Below are positions 9,079 to 17,500 of a stretch of 64,000 nt of DNA, piece by piece (position 1 is the stretch's first letter; each line of letters opens with the position of its first letter). Made by a program: the position numbers and the translations under genes. The stretch comes from CAZUAQ01 sp964618455. GTDB taxonomy: Bacteria > Planctomycetota > Phycisphaerae > UBA1845 > PWPN01. The DNA lies in contig CAZUAQ010000002.1 of NCBI GenBank assembly GCA_964618455.1, forward strand, positions 115,876 through 179,875. Reading direction: 5' to 3'. Under the pieces are notes generated by a model. The model worked only from the letters and a program-made list of their open reading frames with translations, was not told the DNA's origin and made no database searches.

Positions 9079-9419
9079 GGATCCCTGGCCTCATGCTCCG
9101 TGGCTTTATCGCCCTCCCGGCGAACCACCCACACCCTGAATTGACGTGCCCCCGATTCCTCGTTCCGCTCCAATCCTCACGCTTCCCCGCTAAGGTATTC
9201 CGTATGGCCTTCCCAGGCCGCAGAAGCCGATGATCTTATCCAGCTTCGCTAATTTACCTCATCAATCTACCCATCGGGTACATTGGCTGTCAACTCAATA
9301 ATCGCTTGAACCGCGAGGAATGGTTGTGAATGCCCTGTTCGGCGTTGTCGAATATGCCCCAACCCGATAATGGATGATCTGATGGAGGGGCAGATCGGAA
9401 CGATTCCCCGACTCAGTAC
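9079..9419. other. Intergenic region between mnmG and the HTH-receiver gene
   Basis: This stretch of about 340 bases is locally AT-richer than its surroundings. I see no convincing open frame, RNA gene or terminator in it. The only candidate signal is the TTGACA promoter on the minus strand listed separately. Confidence 0.6.
9264..9293 (-). promoter_or_regulatory. Candidate sigma70 promoter for the HTH-receiver/kinase genes
   Basis: Read on the minus strand, TTGACA (9288-9293) is a perfect -35 box, followed after 18 bases by TAGATT (9264-9269), a 4/6 match to the -10 consensus. It lies about 185 bases before the ATG at 9078. The long leader makes it only a candidate. Confidence 0.4.
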
Positions 9420-11276
9420 TCAGCCTTTTCGGACCAGGTACAAGGCGAGCGTGCTGACGTCCGCCGGATTGATGCCGCTGATGCGCGAGGCCTGGCCGAG
9501 GTTGCGCGGGCGAAAGCGCGATAACTTTTCGCGCGCTTCGTGGCGGAGCTCGGCGACGGAGCTGTAGTCGAAGGTGGCGGGGATCGAGCGCGACTCCATC
9601 TGCTTGAACCGCTCGATCTGCTTACGTTCGCGTTCGAGGTAGCCGGCGTAGCGCCCACGGATCTCGACGGCCTCGCACACCTGGGGGTCCGGTAAGTCTT
9701 CCCCCGTCATCCCGGCCCACTGCAGAAGATCGGTGAAATCCACGTCCGGTCGGCGAAGCCACTCCGACAGGGAACTTCCCTCGCGACGCGTCTGGTCGAG
9801 TGCACGCTCCAGGCCACGGACGGCATCGCGCTTCCGCTGGAATGCCGCCCATCGGTCATCGTCCACCACGCGGGCTTCCCGGCCGATCGCGGTCAGCCGC
9901 ATGTCGGCGTTGTCGCTGCGCAGGTGCAGGCGGTACTCGGCCCGCGAGGTAAACATTCGATACGGTTCGTCGGGCGGCTTGGTGACCAGGTCATCGATCA
10001 TCACGCCGATATACGCCTGGTCGCGTCCGAGCACCACCGGCGGTCGGTCCTGAATCGCAGCGGCGGCATTGATCCCCGCCAGGAGTCCCTGCCCCGCCGC
10101 TTCTTCGTAACCGCTGGTCCCGTTGATCTGCCCGGCGAGGTAAAGCCCTCGAACGCGCTTGGTCTCCATCGTGGACTGCAATTGATCCGTCGGCACCCAG
10201 TCGTACTCGACCGCGTAACCGTGCTGCACGATCTCGGCATGCTCGAGCCCCTCGATGGCATGAATGATCGGTTCCTGCAGGTCGCGCGGGAGCGATGTGG
10301 AGATGCCGTTGCAGTAGACCCAGTGGTTTTCATAGCCCTCCGGTTCGAGAAAGATCTGGTGGCGGTCCTTGTCGGCAAAGCGGACGACCTTGTCCTCGAT
10401 GCTCGGGCAGTAGCGCGGGCCGCGCGAGTCGATCTGGCCGGAATACATCGGCGCGCGGTGGAGGTTGTCGCGGATGATGGCGTGCACCCTGGGATTCGTA
10501 TACGTGATCCAGCAGTGAATCTGCGGCTGATCGAGTCGCGGATTCATGAACGAGAACGGCACGGGGGGATCGTCCCCCGGTTGAGATTCGAGCCGGTCGA
10601 GGTCGATGCTGTCGCGATGGATGCGTGGCGGTGTACCGGTCTTGAGGCGGCCGAGGGTGAAACCCAGCCGCTTGAGGTTTTCGCTCAGGGCATTGGCGGA
10701 CTGTTCGCCGATGCGCCCGCCCTCGGTTTTCTGCTCGCCGCAATGCATCAGGCTGCGCAGGAACGTGCCCGTAGTGACGATCACTACCGGTGCCGCCAAC
10801 TCGCGGCCATCCTGCAAACGTACGCCGCGCATGCGGAACGGGGTGTCACCCTTCGATTCGGGTCGTCCGTCCGCGATGTCCTCGACAAGCAGTTCATCCA
10901 CCAGCCCTTCGACGAGTTCAAGCCCATCCGCGCCGCCAAGCAGTGCCTGCACGGCCTCGGCGTAGAGTTGGCGGTCGGCCTGAGCACGCGGCGCCCAGAC
11001 GGCCGGGCCTTTTCGACGATTGAGCATCCGGAATTGAATGCCGCCGCGATCGATGGCCAGCCCCATCAGCCCGCCGAGGGCGTCGATCTCGCGGACGATT
11101 TGCCCCTTGCCGAGACCGCCGATGGCCGGGTTGCACGACATTCGCCCGATGGCCTCGACCCGCATGGTCACCAGTGCCACCGAACACCCCGCGCGCGCAG
11201 CAGCCCACGCCGCCTCCGTCCCGGCATGCCCGCCGCCAATCACGATGATGTCGTAGCCTTTATCCATCTGGTTCAT
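9420..11276 (-). CDS. mnmG: tRNA uridine-5-carboxymethylaminomethyl(34) synthesis enzyme MnmG
   Basis: MnmG (GidA) works with MnmE to add the carboxymethylaminomethyl group to wobble uridine 34 of certain tRNAs, using FAD, methylene-tetrahydrofolate and GTP. The N terminus has the FAD-binding Rossmann motif DIIVIGGGHAGTEAA. Family blocks SCNPAIGGLGKG, FRMLNRRKGPAV, FLRSLMHCGE, GRLKTGTPPRI and GTSGYEEAAGQGL follow in order. The open frame extends to an ATG at 11297, but the -10 box at 11309-11314 would leave only about 5 bases of leader, so the ATG at 11276 (MNQMDKGYD) is preferred; 11267 is also possible. No mnmE is seen in the window. Confidence 0.95.
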   Translation of the reverse strand: MNQMDKGYDIIVIGGGHAGTEAAWAAARAGCSVALVTMRVEAIGRMSCNPAIGGLGKGQIVREIDALGGLMGLAIDRGGIQFRMLNRRKGPAVWAPRAQADRQLYAEAVQALLGGADGLELVEGLVDELLVEDIADGRPESKGDTPFRMRGVRLQDGRELAAPVVIVTTGTFLRSLMHCGEQKTEGGRIGEQSANALSENLKRLGFTLGRLKTGTPPRIHRDSIDLDRLESQPGDDPPVPFSFMNPRLDQPQIHCWITYTNPRVHAIIRDNLHRAPMYSGQIDSRGPRYCPSIEDKVVRFADKDRHQIFLEPEGYENHWVYCNGISTSLPRDLQEPIIHAIEGLEHAEIVQHGYAVEYDWVPTDQLQSTMETKRVRGLYLAGQINGTSGYEEAAGQGLLAGINAAAAIQDRPPVVLGRDQAYIGVMIDDLVTKPPDEPYRMFTSRAEYRLHLRSDNADMRLTAIGREARVVDDDRWAAFQRKRDAVRGLERALDQTRREGSSLSEWLRRPDVDFTDLLQWAGMTGEDLPDPQVCEAVEIRGRYAGYLERERKQIERFKQMESRSIPATFDYSSVAELRHEAREKLSRFRPRNLGQASRISGINPADVSTLALYLVRKG

Positions 11277-11308
11277 CACGTCTGGGCCGATAGCCATCGA
11301 ATCGGTCC

Positions 11309-11314
11309 ATTGTA
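11309..11314 (-). promoter_or_regulatory. Candidate -10 box upstream of mnmG
   Basis: The minus strand reads TACAAT here (5/6 match to TATAAT). Expected transcription would begin near 11302, giving a 26-base leader to the ATG at 11276. No good -35 box is visible at 16-19 bases. The rest of the gap up to 11579 shows no other supported feature. Confidence 0.4.
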
Positions 11315-11579
11315 TGCTATCGCACAGGGGTAGTTCGAACGAGTACCACGCCCCTTCTCGGCAAGGTTGATCAATTCCCGGCCAATCCGGATAATCCCTC
11401 GCATATTAGCAATGGCCTGCAAACAAGCGCTGGAACTCCAGGCGTTGTGCGATTCGTCCCCGATGTCTGGGCAGGAAGCTCACACAGGCAGCGAGACCGA
11501 CTGGTATCGACGAACCCCTTGCCCCTGGGATAGTCGTCGCTTTCTGATCAGTAACTTCAGCCGACGATGGTGTTGAATA

Positions 11580-11816
11580 ATGCCAACTGTTGCCATTCTC
11601 GGACCATATCGCGTATTCTTCTATTCTGCGGATCGCGCTGAGCCGATTCACGTTCACGTGGAGCGCGAGAGCAACGTCGCAAAATTCTGGCTGGACCCGG
11701 TGCGGCTGGCGCGGAGTGGCGGCTTTTCGCGCAAGGAACTGCGTCAGATCGAGGTTCTCCTTCAGGAACATGAGGACGAGTTGATTGAGGCATGGCATGA
11801 GTATTTCGGCGCTTGA
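11580..11816 (+). CDS. DUF4160 family protein
   Basis: A 78-residue protein that matches the DUF4160 pattern closely: an opening ILGPYRVFFYSADRAEPIHVHVE and an ending LRQIEVLLQEHEDELIEAWHEYFG. Members are short, widespread and usually encoded beside a DUF2442 gene, as here; the pair is often discussed as toxin-antitoxin-like, but this is not shown for this locus. The stop lies inside the start of the DUF2442 gene, a 20-base overlap that argues for coupled translation. Confidence 0.85.
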   Translation: MPTVAILGPYRVFFYSADRAEPIHVHVERESNVAKFWLDPVRLARSGGFSRKELRQIEVLLQEHEDELIEAWHEYFGA

Positions 11817-12144
11817 AATCATAACGCCCACGGCCGAGCACGTCACCGTGAGCGAGGATACACTCAGTGTGGAACTGAGTGATGGCCGAACCATTTCCGC
11901 GCCACTGGCATGGTATCCGCGGTTGTTGCATGGCAATAAACGCGAACGCGGGAAGTGGCGGCTGATCGGGCGTGGGCAGGGGATTCACTGGGAATCTCTG
12001 GACGAGGACATCAGCGTCGAGGGGCTGCTCGCCGGACGCGCATCGGGCGAGAGTCAAGCCTCCTTCAAGAAGTGGCTGGACGCCAGGAAGCCCAAGTCGA
12101 AGAAGCGCACAGCCACACGACGCAAAGGAAAACAGTCTTCTTGA
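11797..12144 (+). CDS. DUF2442 family protein
   Basis: A 115-residue protein with the DUF2442 core: VSEDTLSVELSDGRTISAPL, AWYPRLLHG and IHWESLDEDISVEGLLAG. The last 25 residues are a basic tail (KPKSKKRTATRRKGKQSS) that could bind nucleic acid. The ATG at 11797 is chosen over a TTG at 11785. It overlaps the DUF4160 gene by 20 bases, so the two form a small bicistronic unit. DUF2442 members are thought to be DNA-binding partner proteins; no function is proven. Confidence 0.83.
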   Translation: MSISALEIITPTAEHVTVSEDTLSVELSDGRTISAPLAWYPRLLHGNKRERGKWRLIGRGQGIHWESLDEDISVEGLLAGRASGESQASFKKWLDARKPKSKKRTATRRKGKQSS

Positions 12145-12454
12145 TGCGGACTGGGACCCTATTTGTAGCGTTCATCGCTCGGCAGCGAGCAGGCTCAGCG
12201 TTCTTCAAGGTGTTCATTTCAACGGGCTTCACGGAGCCTGGATTGCAGAAAACCCCTGAAGCAGGCTGCGGGGAATGGTGAAAGCAATCTCGCCATCCGA
12301 CCGGCCCTCAAAGAGCCGGCCTGGACTCCCGCCTTTGGCGGGGGAAGCTATTGAAACGGCCAAGTCTTCGTGTGCACTCCCTGTCACATGCAGGACGCGT
12401 ACTCCGTGCTGGTGGCAATTCCGTCATGCAATTGCTGAATATCCCTCATACCTG
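12145..12454. other. Convergent intergenic region with two short hairpins
   Basis: The region separates the rightward DUF2442 gene from the leftward lipoprotein gene. Two adjacent GC hairpins are visible, CCGGC (12301-12305) with GCCGG (12315-12319), and CCCGCC (12328-12333) with GGCGGG (12337-12342) around a TTT loop. Neither has a good T tract, so a terminator role is only possible. No gene is supported. Confidence 0.4.
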
Positions 12455-13357
12455 TCACTCGGGCACCTCTCCTGACTTGTCATCGTTCATGAAAGGCTCA
12501 CGGCGTTCAGATAAATGCTCATCAGCGGGTGGAAAGAGGATGCCCTGACGAACTCCCTGCCTCAGCTGTTCAAGATCCTCCTGATCTGAATCGCCATCTC
12601 GCGGCGAAAGGGGTGCCAGAACTTCGCTCCAGGCGAGGAGATAAAACAGGTTGGATCCCGGCACGAGAATGACTGGAGAAAGCGCTACTAACTCCGAAAC
12701 TTTCAACGGCACGTCGTTCTGGCGAAGCAGCTCTTGCGTCTCCCCGTTCGGACGAACCCATACGGTCCTCCTGGCATTCCATGCGTCCGGCTTCAGTACA
12801 ATCGGGTTGGACAGACCGTGCCGAATTCCATGATCGTACTTGGATTTCGAGTCAAGGCTGCTTCTCATCGGGACGACCTGGAGCGACTCGGGTATCTTGG
12901 CGAGCCCCCATCCCGCCCAGGGACTCCAACTCATCTGCCTCTCCCCGGAGTGGCGAATTGCAATGTAGAGCTGCGGCCCCTCAGCAATCATCATCTTCAG
13001 ATCATGGTCAATGAAACTGACAGGAAGCCTGGTTGTGAAGGAACGCCGTGTCGGTACGTGGTGTATGACGATCCTCTCCCCTTCGAGATAGGAATACCCA
13101 TCCTTTCGATCATGATCCAACAGCACCAGGTATCGACCATCCACACTCAAGTACGCATTTCCCTGGCCGACTGCCACGATACCCTTCTTGTCGGCAGCAT
13201 AGACTGTCGGGTATTTTGAGTCAGCGTAGGCGATGACATCCCGGTCATCATTGAAGAGCACATATTCGGGAACGCCACTCTGGCAGCCCATGGGTAAGCC
13301 CAACAGCAGTAGACATGGCACCCGAATGACAAGCAGAAATGCCCCTTGTTCCGACAT
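12455..13357 (-). CDS. Predicted lipoprotein of unknown function
   Basis: A 300-residue protein starting at the ATG at 13357 (MSEQGAFLLV). A hydrophobic stretch ends in a lipobox (LLLLGLPMGC), so the mature protein should be lipid-anchored at about Cys25. The body contains alternating beta-like segments with repeats of the type YLSVDGRYLVLLDHD, reminiscent of a beta-propeller, and a charged C-terminal tail. No known domain is recognised. A good promoter (TTGAGT, 16 bases, TATTAT) lies about 75 bases upstream, which supports a real gene. The upstream neighbour is the divergent amidohydrolase. Confidence 0.7.
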   Translation of the reverse strand: MSEQGAFLLVIRVPCLLLLGLPMGCQSGVPEYVLFNDDRDVIAYADSKYPTVYAADKKGIVAVGQGNAYLSVDGRYLVLLDHDRKDGYSYLEGERIVIHHVPTRRSFTTRLPVSFIDHDLKMMIAEGPQLYIAIRHSGERQMSWSPWAGWGLAKIPESLQVVPMRSSLDSKSKYDHGIRHGLSNPIVLKPDAWNARRTVWVRPNGETQELLRQNDVPLKVSELVALSPVILVPGSNLFYLLAWSEVLAPLSPRDGDSDQEDLEQLRQGVRQGILFPPADEHLSERREPFMNDDKSGEVPE

Positions 13358-13429
13358 AGCGGTTGCACTCCCCATGATGACGAACACGTCTCTCAGACAT
13401 CAAGGCATCGCACCAGAACGCGCCAGATC

Positions 13430-13457
13430 ATAATACCACACACTCTCCCCTACTCAA
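13430..13457 (-). promoter_or_regulatory. Candidate sigma70 promoter for the lipoprotein gene
   Basis: On the minus strand, TTGAGT (13452-13457) is separated by 16 bases from TATTAT (13430-13435), matching 4/6 and 5/6 of the consensus. It lies in the shared upstream region of two divergent genes. A TATAGT at 13474-13479 on the plus strand may serve the amidohydrolase. Confidence 0.5.
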
Positions 13458-13532
13458 GACTCCACCGGCGCTCTATAGTTCACTAAAGCTTCAACACATC
13501 TGCCGATGCCTGATCAGCCAGAGGAAAACTTC

Positions 13533-14372
13533 ATGATCATCGACGTCCATACTCACCTGAACAATTACCATGAGGAGCGTGTGCGCAGCATTACCGATTG
13601 CCTCGACGAGCTGCAGTCCAACATGGATACGCACGGCATTAACATCTCGCTGGTGCTCACCTCCTACAAGGTCACCGAGCATCGTCCGTCGACGCGGGCC
13701 GTCGTTGAAGCCACACGCGATTACGATCACATCTTCGTCGTCGCCGGCGTAAGTTACCTGCACTATAAGGAAAAGGATCTGCGCGAGCTGGCGGACTACC
13801 TGCAGGACGGGCTGGTCAAGGGACTGAAGCTCTATCCCGGCTACGAGCCGTTCTACCCGTATGACAAACGGTGCCAGGTGCTGTACGATCTGGCCATGGA
13901 ATTCGATGTGCCGGTGATGATCCACACCGGGGACACGTATTCACCGCAGGGCAAGGTGCGCTATGCCCATCCGCTTAACATCGATGACGTGGCGGTGGAC
14001 AATCCCAAGCTCAAGCTCGTGATCTGCCATCTCGGCAACCCGTGGATCCGCGACTGCATGGAAGTAGTGTACAAGAATGCCAACGTCTGGACCGATGTGT
14101 CGGGCCTGGTCCTGGGCGACTTTGAAGACCGCTTCGAGAAGTACATGCTCCAGCAGGTGCGCGAGATGATCATGTACGCCGGGGAGCCGAAGTACATGCT
14201 CTACGGGACGGACTGGCCGATCAGTTCCATGGGCGGCTACCTGAAATTTATGCGCGGGCTGGATCTTCCCGAGAAGAGTCGCGAGCTGATCATGTGGAAG
14301 AACGCATCCGACCTTTTCAAACTAGAGATGCACGCCCCGGTATCGAAGGAAGAATCGGCCCAATCCGGTTGA
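13533..14372 (+). CDS. Amidohydrolase family 2 (TIM-barrel metal hydrolase)
   Basis: A 279-residue enzyme of the amidohydrolase-2/ACMSD-like class. The metal ligand motif IDVHTHLN opens the protein, the middle carries VPVMIHTGD and LVICHLGNPW (further His ligands), and LYGTDWPIS near the end supplies the conserved Asp. These are the usual landmarks for a mononuclear or binuclear metal hydrolase or decarboxylase acting on a small organic acid or ester; the substrate cannot be told. The ATG at 13533 is preferred over 13506 because a GAGGA ribosome site lies 7 bases before it and the metal motif follows at once. It converges with the BtpA-family gene. Confidence 0.88.
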   Translation: MIIDVHTHLNNYHEERVRSITDCLDELQSNMDTHGINISLVLTSYKVTEHRPSTRAVVEATRDYDHIFVVAGVSYLHYKEKDLRELADYLQDGLVKGLKLYPGYEPFYPYDKRCQVLYDLAMEFDVPVMIHTGDTYSPQGKVRYAHPLNIDDVAVDNPKLKLVICHLGNPWIRDCMEVVYKNANVWTDVSGLVLGDFEDRFEKYMLQQVREMIMYAGEPKYMLYGTDWPISSMGGYLKFMRGLDLPEKSRELIMWKNASDLFKLEMHAPVSKEESAQSG

Positions 14373-14411
14373 GCAGGATCGGAATGGAGCAGGTTGGGAC
14401 TTCGGGCGTTC

Positions 14412-15254
14412 TCAATCCGAAGCGCGTAACCGCTTCGCCGATTCGACCATCAGCCGCAGCCGATCCGGATCCGGCGGGTTGTGCCAGACGCCGTCCTCTT
14501 TCAGGAACGACCCGACAATGAAGATCGACGCCCACTCCCAGACGGCGGCGAGGTTGTTGGGGGTAAGGCCGGAGCCGATGGCGATCGGCAGTGCGACGCT
14601 CGACGCCACCTCGCGCACGTCGGCATCGCGCACCGGCTCCCCCGTGCTGGTGCCGGTCACGATCAGCCCGTCGGCGCCGAACAGTTCCGCCGCCCTGGCC
14701 GCCTCCACCAGGCTCACGTCCGAAGTCAACGCATGCGAGGCGTGCTTCTTTTTCACGTCGGCGAAGATGCGAACGTGCTCGGCGTCCAGTTCGCGTCGGT
14801 AGCGGAGCAGTGCCCCGGCCTCTGCGTCGGCCATGAGTCCTTCGTCGGCCACGTGGGCGAACACGAAGTTCTCCGCACGAATGAATGCCGCGCCCCCCAT
14901 CGCCGCTACGGCCAAAGCCTGCCGATTCCCCGCCGCCAGGATCTGCACACCGACCGGCAGATCCGTTTCGCCCCGAACCACGTCCAGCACCGCCGCCATC
15001 GACGCGGTGATCTCCGGGCCGATCTCTTCGCCCCGCACGTATGGGCGGTCGTGCATGTTTTCGATGATGATTCCGTCGAAGCCGTGCTCGGTGAGCAGTG
15101 CCGCCTCACGCCGAGCCTGCTCGACGATGGCGGAGACCGGCTGCGAAGCGCATGGCGTGCCCGGCAACGCCTGGACATGGATCATCCCCACCAGCGCCTT
15201 GGCCACGCCGAACAATTCGGCCGTCATGGTTTCCGGACAGGGGTCCGCCTGCAT
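14412..15254 (-). CDS. BtpA/SgcQ family TIM-barrel protein
   Basis: A 280-residue protein of the BtpA family. Recognisable blocks are VGMIHVQALPGTP near the start, GFDGIIIENMHDRPY, NRQALAVAAMGGAAFIRAENFV, FADVKKKHASHA and LIVTGTSTGEP before a glycine-rich phosphate-binding-like end (IAIGSGLTPNN). The founding member affects photosystem I stability in cyanobacteria, while SgcQ-type members belong to sugar operons; in non-photosynthetic bacteria a sugar-phosphate or nucleoside role is more likely. It has no export signal. A palindromic element lies between this gene and the upstream lipoprotein gene. Confidence 0.87.
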   Translation of the reverse strand: MQADPCPETMTAELFGVAKALVGMIHVQALPGTPCASQPVSAIVEQARREAALLTEHGFDGIIIENMHDRPYVRGEEIGPEITASMAAVLDVVRGETDLPVGVQILAAGNRQALAVAAMGGAAFIRAENFVFAHVADEGLMADAEAGALLRYRRELDAEHVRIFADVKKKHASHALTSDVSLVEAARAAELFGADGLIVTGTSTGEPVRDADVREVASSVALPIAIGSGLTPNNLAAVWEWASIFIVGSFLKEDGVWHNPPDPDRLRLMVESAKRLRASD

Positions 15255-15302
15255 GGCGCGATGCCCTCACCATATGAGATTGCGAATTCTCATCCTCAGA
15301 AA

Positions 15303-15355
15303 GTGTGTGAGAAGCTCTTCCAGAGAAAGGGACAGTCCCTGAGCTTCTCACACAC
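15303..15355. repeat. Nested palindromic element (possible REP-like element or terminator)
   Basis: A perfect 15-base stem GTGTGTGAGAAGCTC (15303-15317) pairs with 15341-15355. The 23-base loop itself contains the palindrome AGGGAC-A-GTCCCT (15328-15340) directly abutting the outer stem. GGGAC(A/T)GTCCC cores are seen in dispersed palindromic elements of environmental bacteria. In the direction of the lipoprotein transcript the hairpin is followed by only TTT, so it could also act as a weak terminator. Confidence 0.65.
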
Positions 15356-15374
15356 ATGCTCAGGCGCGCCGTAT

Positions 15375-16169
15375 TCAGCCCGCTTCCGCCTCGGGCTCGG
15401 GGTAGGGAAGCGTTCGCGCGTTCTCAGGGCGGGCGAAGGTCTCCGGCTCCGGCGTGGCGAACCAGATGTTCGACAGCTTGATCTCCGCCAAGGGCTCGCC
15501 GTGGACGCCCTTCTCCTTCGTCCAGTTCCACACCTTCCAATGCTTGGAGAACGTCGCCCCGCTGATCACGTCAAAATCGTGATACGTGATGCAGTGCGGC
15601 TCCTCGTTTGCCTTCTCCAGCGGCTTGCCGTAGGTCACGATGTAGCTCATGGCGGTCAGCAGCTTCGACTCGGCGTCCATGTACAGAAGGTACCAGTCGT
15701 CGGGGGTGTCGCCCATGTCCCCGGCGAAGGTCATCATCGCCGTCGGCATCGTCTCGCCCTGCATCGGAAGTTCGCCCGCCGACGCCATGGTCACGCCGGC
15801 GTCGCTCATCTTGAAAGGCGTCACCAGAAACCACGGCCAGGTGAGCACGTGAAAGCGCGCCCGCGGCATCTTGGCCTGACCGGGGGTGATCCATGCTTCC
15901 TCGCCATCGTAAACGACGACCGGCCCGCCCTTGACGTCCATGCGCGCCTTCGGCCCCTTCGTCTCGAAGAGGAACGTCGCCTGCATCACCGGATTACCGC
16001 CATAGACGAGATCGACATCCATGTGCAACGCATCGTGTGCGAGCCACGCCTCCCTGCCGTGTGCCTCTTCCATCGGACGAATGAAATTCTCCCTCAGCGC
16101 GGAGCTCTGGCAGCCCACGCTCAACAGGCTCACGCCCGACAGGAACAGTAGCATGATCATCCGGCTCAT
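15375..16169 (-). CDS. Predicted lipoprotein, DUF6503-like
   Basis: A 264-residue lipoprotein: a short hydrophobic signal with the lipobox LLSVGC (Cys20). The mature part starts with a helix (AHGREAWLAHDALHMDVDLVYGG) and continues with antiparallel beta-like segments such as ATFLFETKGPKARMDVKGG and VVVYDGEEAWI, a LolA-like half-barrel pattern of the kind annotated as DUF6503. Such proteins may hold a hydrophobic ligand in the periplasm. The C-terminal tail is rich in Pro and Glu. It is separated from the downstream BtpA-family gene by the palindromic element. Specific role unknown. Confidence 0.78.
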   Translation of the reverse strand: MSRMIMLLFLSGVSLLSVGCQSSALRENFIRPMEEAHGREAWLAHDALHMDVDLVYGGNPVMQATFLFETKGPKARMDVKGGPVVVYDGEEAWITPGQAKMPRARFHVLTWPWFLVTPFKMSDAGVTMASAGELPMQGETMPTAMMTFAGDMGDTPDDWYLLYMDAESKLLTAMSYIVTYGKPLEKANEEPHCITYHDFDVISGATFSKHWKVWNWTKEKGVHGEPLAEIKLSNIWFATPEPETFARPENARTLPYPEPEAEAG

Positions 16170-16648
16170 GTTGATCCTACCTCTCTCGTTGTGGTTCTTC
16201 CGCAGATGATGCAGATTAGAAGAGAAGAATGTCAGAGATATCGAGACGACTCATCCGATCGAAGTATGCCTCCGAGTCTCGATCGTGCGTTCTCTTTCAT
16301 CAGAATCACGTCTTATCCCGACGATCGAACTCTCGATTCGAGGCGAGCCGATTCGTTCCTCCTGCATTCAATCTGCGCTATCTGCGTCACCTGCGGATTA
16401 ATAGGTTCTTCTTTAGCTTGCGGACCGATTCGTTGAGACTCATCCCGAATCGACTCATGATAGTGTTCGGAGCGTCCTGTCACCAGTTCCCCATGACATT
16501 CCGAATATGACGTACGGGTCGAGTGGGCGGCGTATCTGGTGTTGCCTATTCTAACCTCCGATGAAGATGTCGAACTGGAGCGTCGTGTTCGGAGATCACA
16601 CCCCCACGATCCCCCACGCTGGAACCCACCACATATTGGAGAGATCGC
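16170..16648. other. Divergent intergenic region upstream of the SDR gene
   Basis: These 480 bases between the leftward lipoprotein gene and the rightward SDR gene are rich in short CGATTCG-like words and hold the inverted 9-base-period repeats described separately. No gene is supported here. A GGAGAG ribosome site just before 16649 belongs to the SDR gene. Confidence 0.5.
16200..16397. repeat. Inverted pair of 9-base-period repeats
   Basis: On the plus strand 16371-16397 reads as three 9-base units (ATCTGCGCT, ATCTGCGTC, ACCTGCGGA) followed by TTA. At 16200-16218 the same motif occurs in the opposite direction (minus strand ATCTGCATC, ATCTGCGG). The arms enclose about 150 bases of unmatched sequence. 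Similar ATCTGCGTCATCTGCGG strings are widespread in intergenic DNA of environmental bacteria, so this looks like a degenerate dispersed element. Confidence 0.5.
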
Positions 16649-17404
16649 ATGAAACGATTTGACGGCAAAGTCGCCCTGGTCACCGGCGGCGGAACGGGCA
16701 TCGGCAAGGCAGCGGCGCTGCGCTTTGCGAGCGAGGGCGCGGCCGTGGTCATCGGCAATCGCAATGTCGAGGCCGGCGAGGGCGTGGTCAACGAGATCAA
16801 GTCCGGCGGCGGAAAGGCGAGCTTCCTGCGGACGGATGTGACGAAGGAAGACAACGTCAAGGCGCTGGTCGAGCACGCTGTCTCCACATTCGGCGGGCTG
16901 CACGCGGCGTTCAACAACGCGGGCGTCGAGGACCAGGCCGCCACCCTGACAGAAGCCTCTGATGACCAGTTCGATCTGATGATGAACGTGAACGTGCGCG
17001 GGGTCATTTACTCCATGAAGCACGAGATCCCCGTGATGCTCGCGCATGGCGGCGGCGCTATCGTCAACAACTCTTCGATCGCCGGATTGATCGGCTTCCC
17101 CCAGCATGGGCTCTACGTGGCCAGCAAGCACGCCGTCATGGGCCTGACTAAGACCGCCGCCCTCGAGTTCGGCGCACAGGGCGTACGCGTCAACGCGGTC
17201 TGCCCGGGTGCCATCCAGACGGACATGATCGACCGCTTCGCCGACAACCCCGAGATGCGTGAACAGATGCTTTCCATGCACCCGATCGGACGATTCGGTA
17301 AGCCGGAGGAAATCGCCAGTACGGTCGTCTGGCTCTGCTCGGAGGATGCGGCGTTCGTCCTCGGCCAGGGCGTCACCGTGGATGGTGGATTCACCGCCAT
17401 TTGA
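16649..17404 (+). CDS. Short-chain dehydrogenase/reductase
   Basis: A 251-residue classical SDR that should act on a hydroxy or keto substrate with NAD(P)(H). The cofactor motif TGGGTGIG lies at residues 12-19, NNAG at 89-92, the catalytic serine in NNSSIAG (142-143), and the YxxxK pair at Tyr156 and Lys160. The C-terminal GFxxx end (VDGGFTAI) is typical. The residue after the second strand (IGNRN) includes Arg38, which tends to favour NADP. A GGAGAG ribosome site stands before the ATG. It is not clearly in an operon with queC, which has its own promoter. Substrate unknown. Confidence 0.93.
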   Translation: MKRFDGKVALVTGGGTGIGKAAALRFASEGAAVVIGNRNVEAGEGVVNEIKSGGGKASFLRTDVTKEDNVKALVEHAVSTFGGLHAAFNNAGVEDQAATLTEASDDQFDLMMNVNVRGVIYSMKHEIPVMLAHGGGAIVNNSSIAGLIGFPQHGLYVASKHAVMGLTKTAALEFGAQGVRVNAVCPGAIQTDMIDRFADNPEMREQMLSMHPIGRFGKPEEIASTVVWLCSEDAAFVLGQGVTVDGGFTAI

Positions 17405-17427
17405 GCCGCCGCCGACTCGCCGCGTGG

Positions 17428-17456
17428 TTTTCACCACTGCGTCGACCGAGTAAAAT
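17428..17456 (+). promoter_or_regulatory. Candidate sigma70 promoter for the que operon
   Basis: TTTTCA (17428-17433) is followed after exactly 17 bases by TAAAAT (17451-17456), a 4/6 and 5/6 match. Transcription would begin near 17463, leaving a leader of about 38 bases to the queC ATG. No preQ1 riboswitch fits in that leader. Confidence 0.55.
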
Positions 17457-17500
17457 GGTCGAGCGGAATCGGATCAACCTCGGATTTCGAAACGACGACC

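Noticed and set aside
9924..11333. Long open frame antisense to mnmG
   Set aside because: It covers a clearly conserved gene on the other strand, has no ribosome site or family resemblance, and long antisense frames are common in GC-rich DNA.
17457..17500. preQ1 riboswitch before queC
   Set aside because: The leader is only about 40 bases and lacks the stem plus A-rich tail of the known preQ1 classes.
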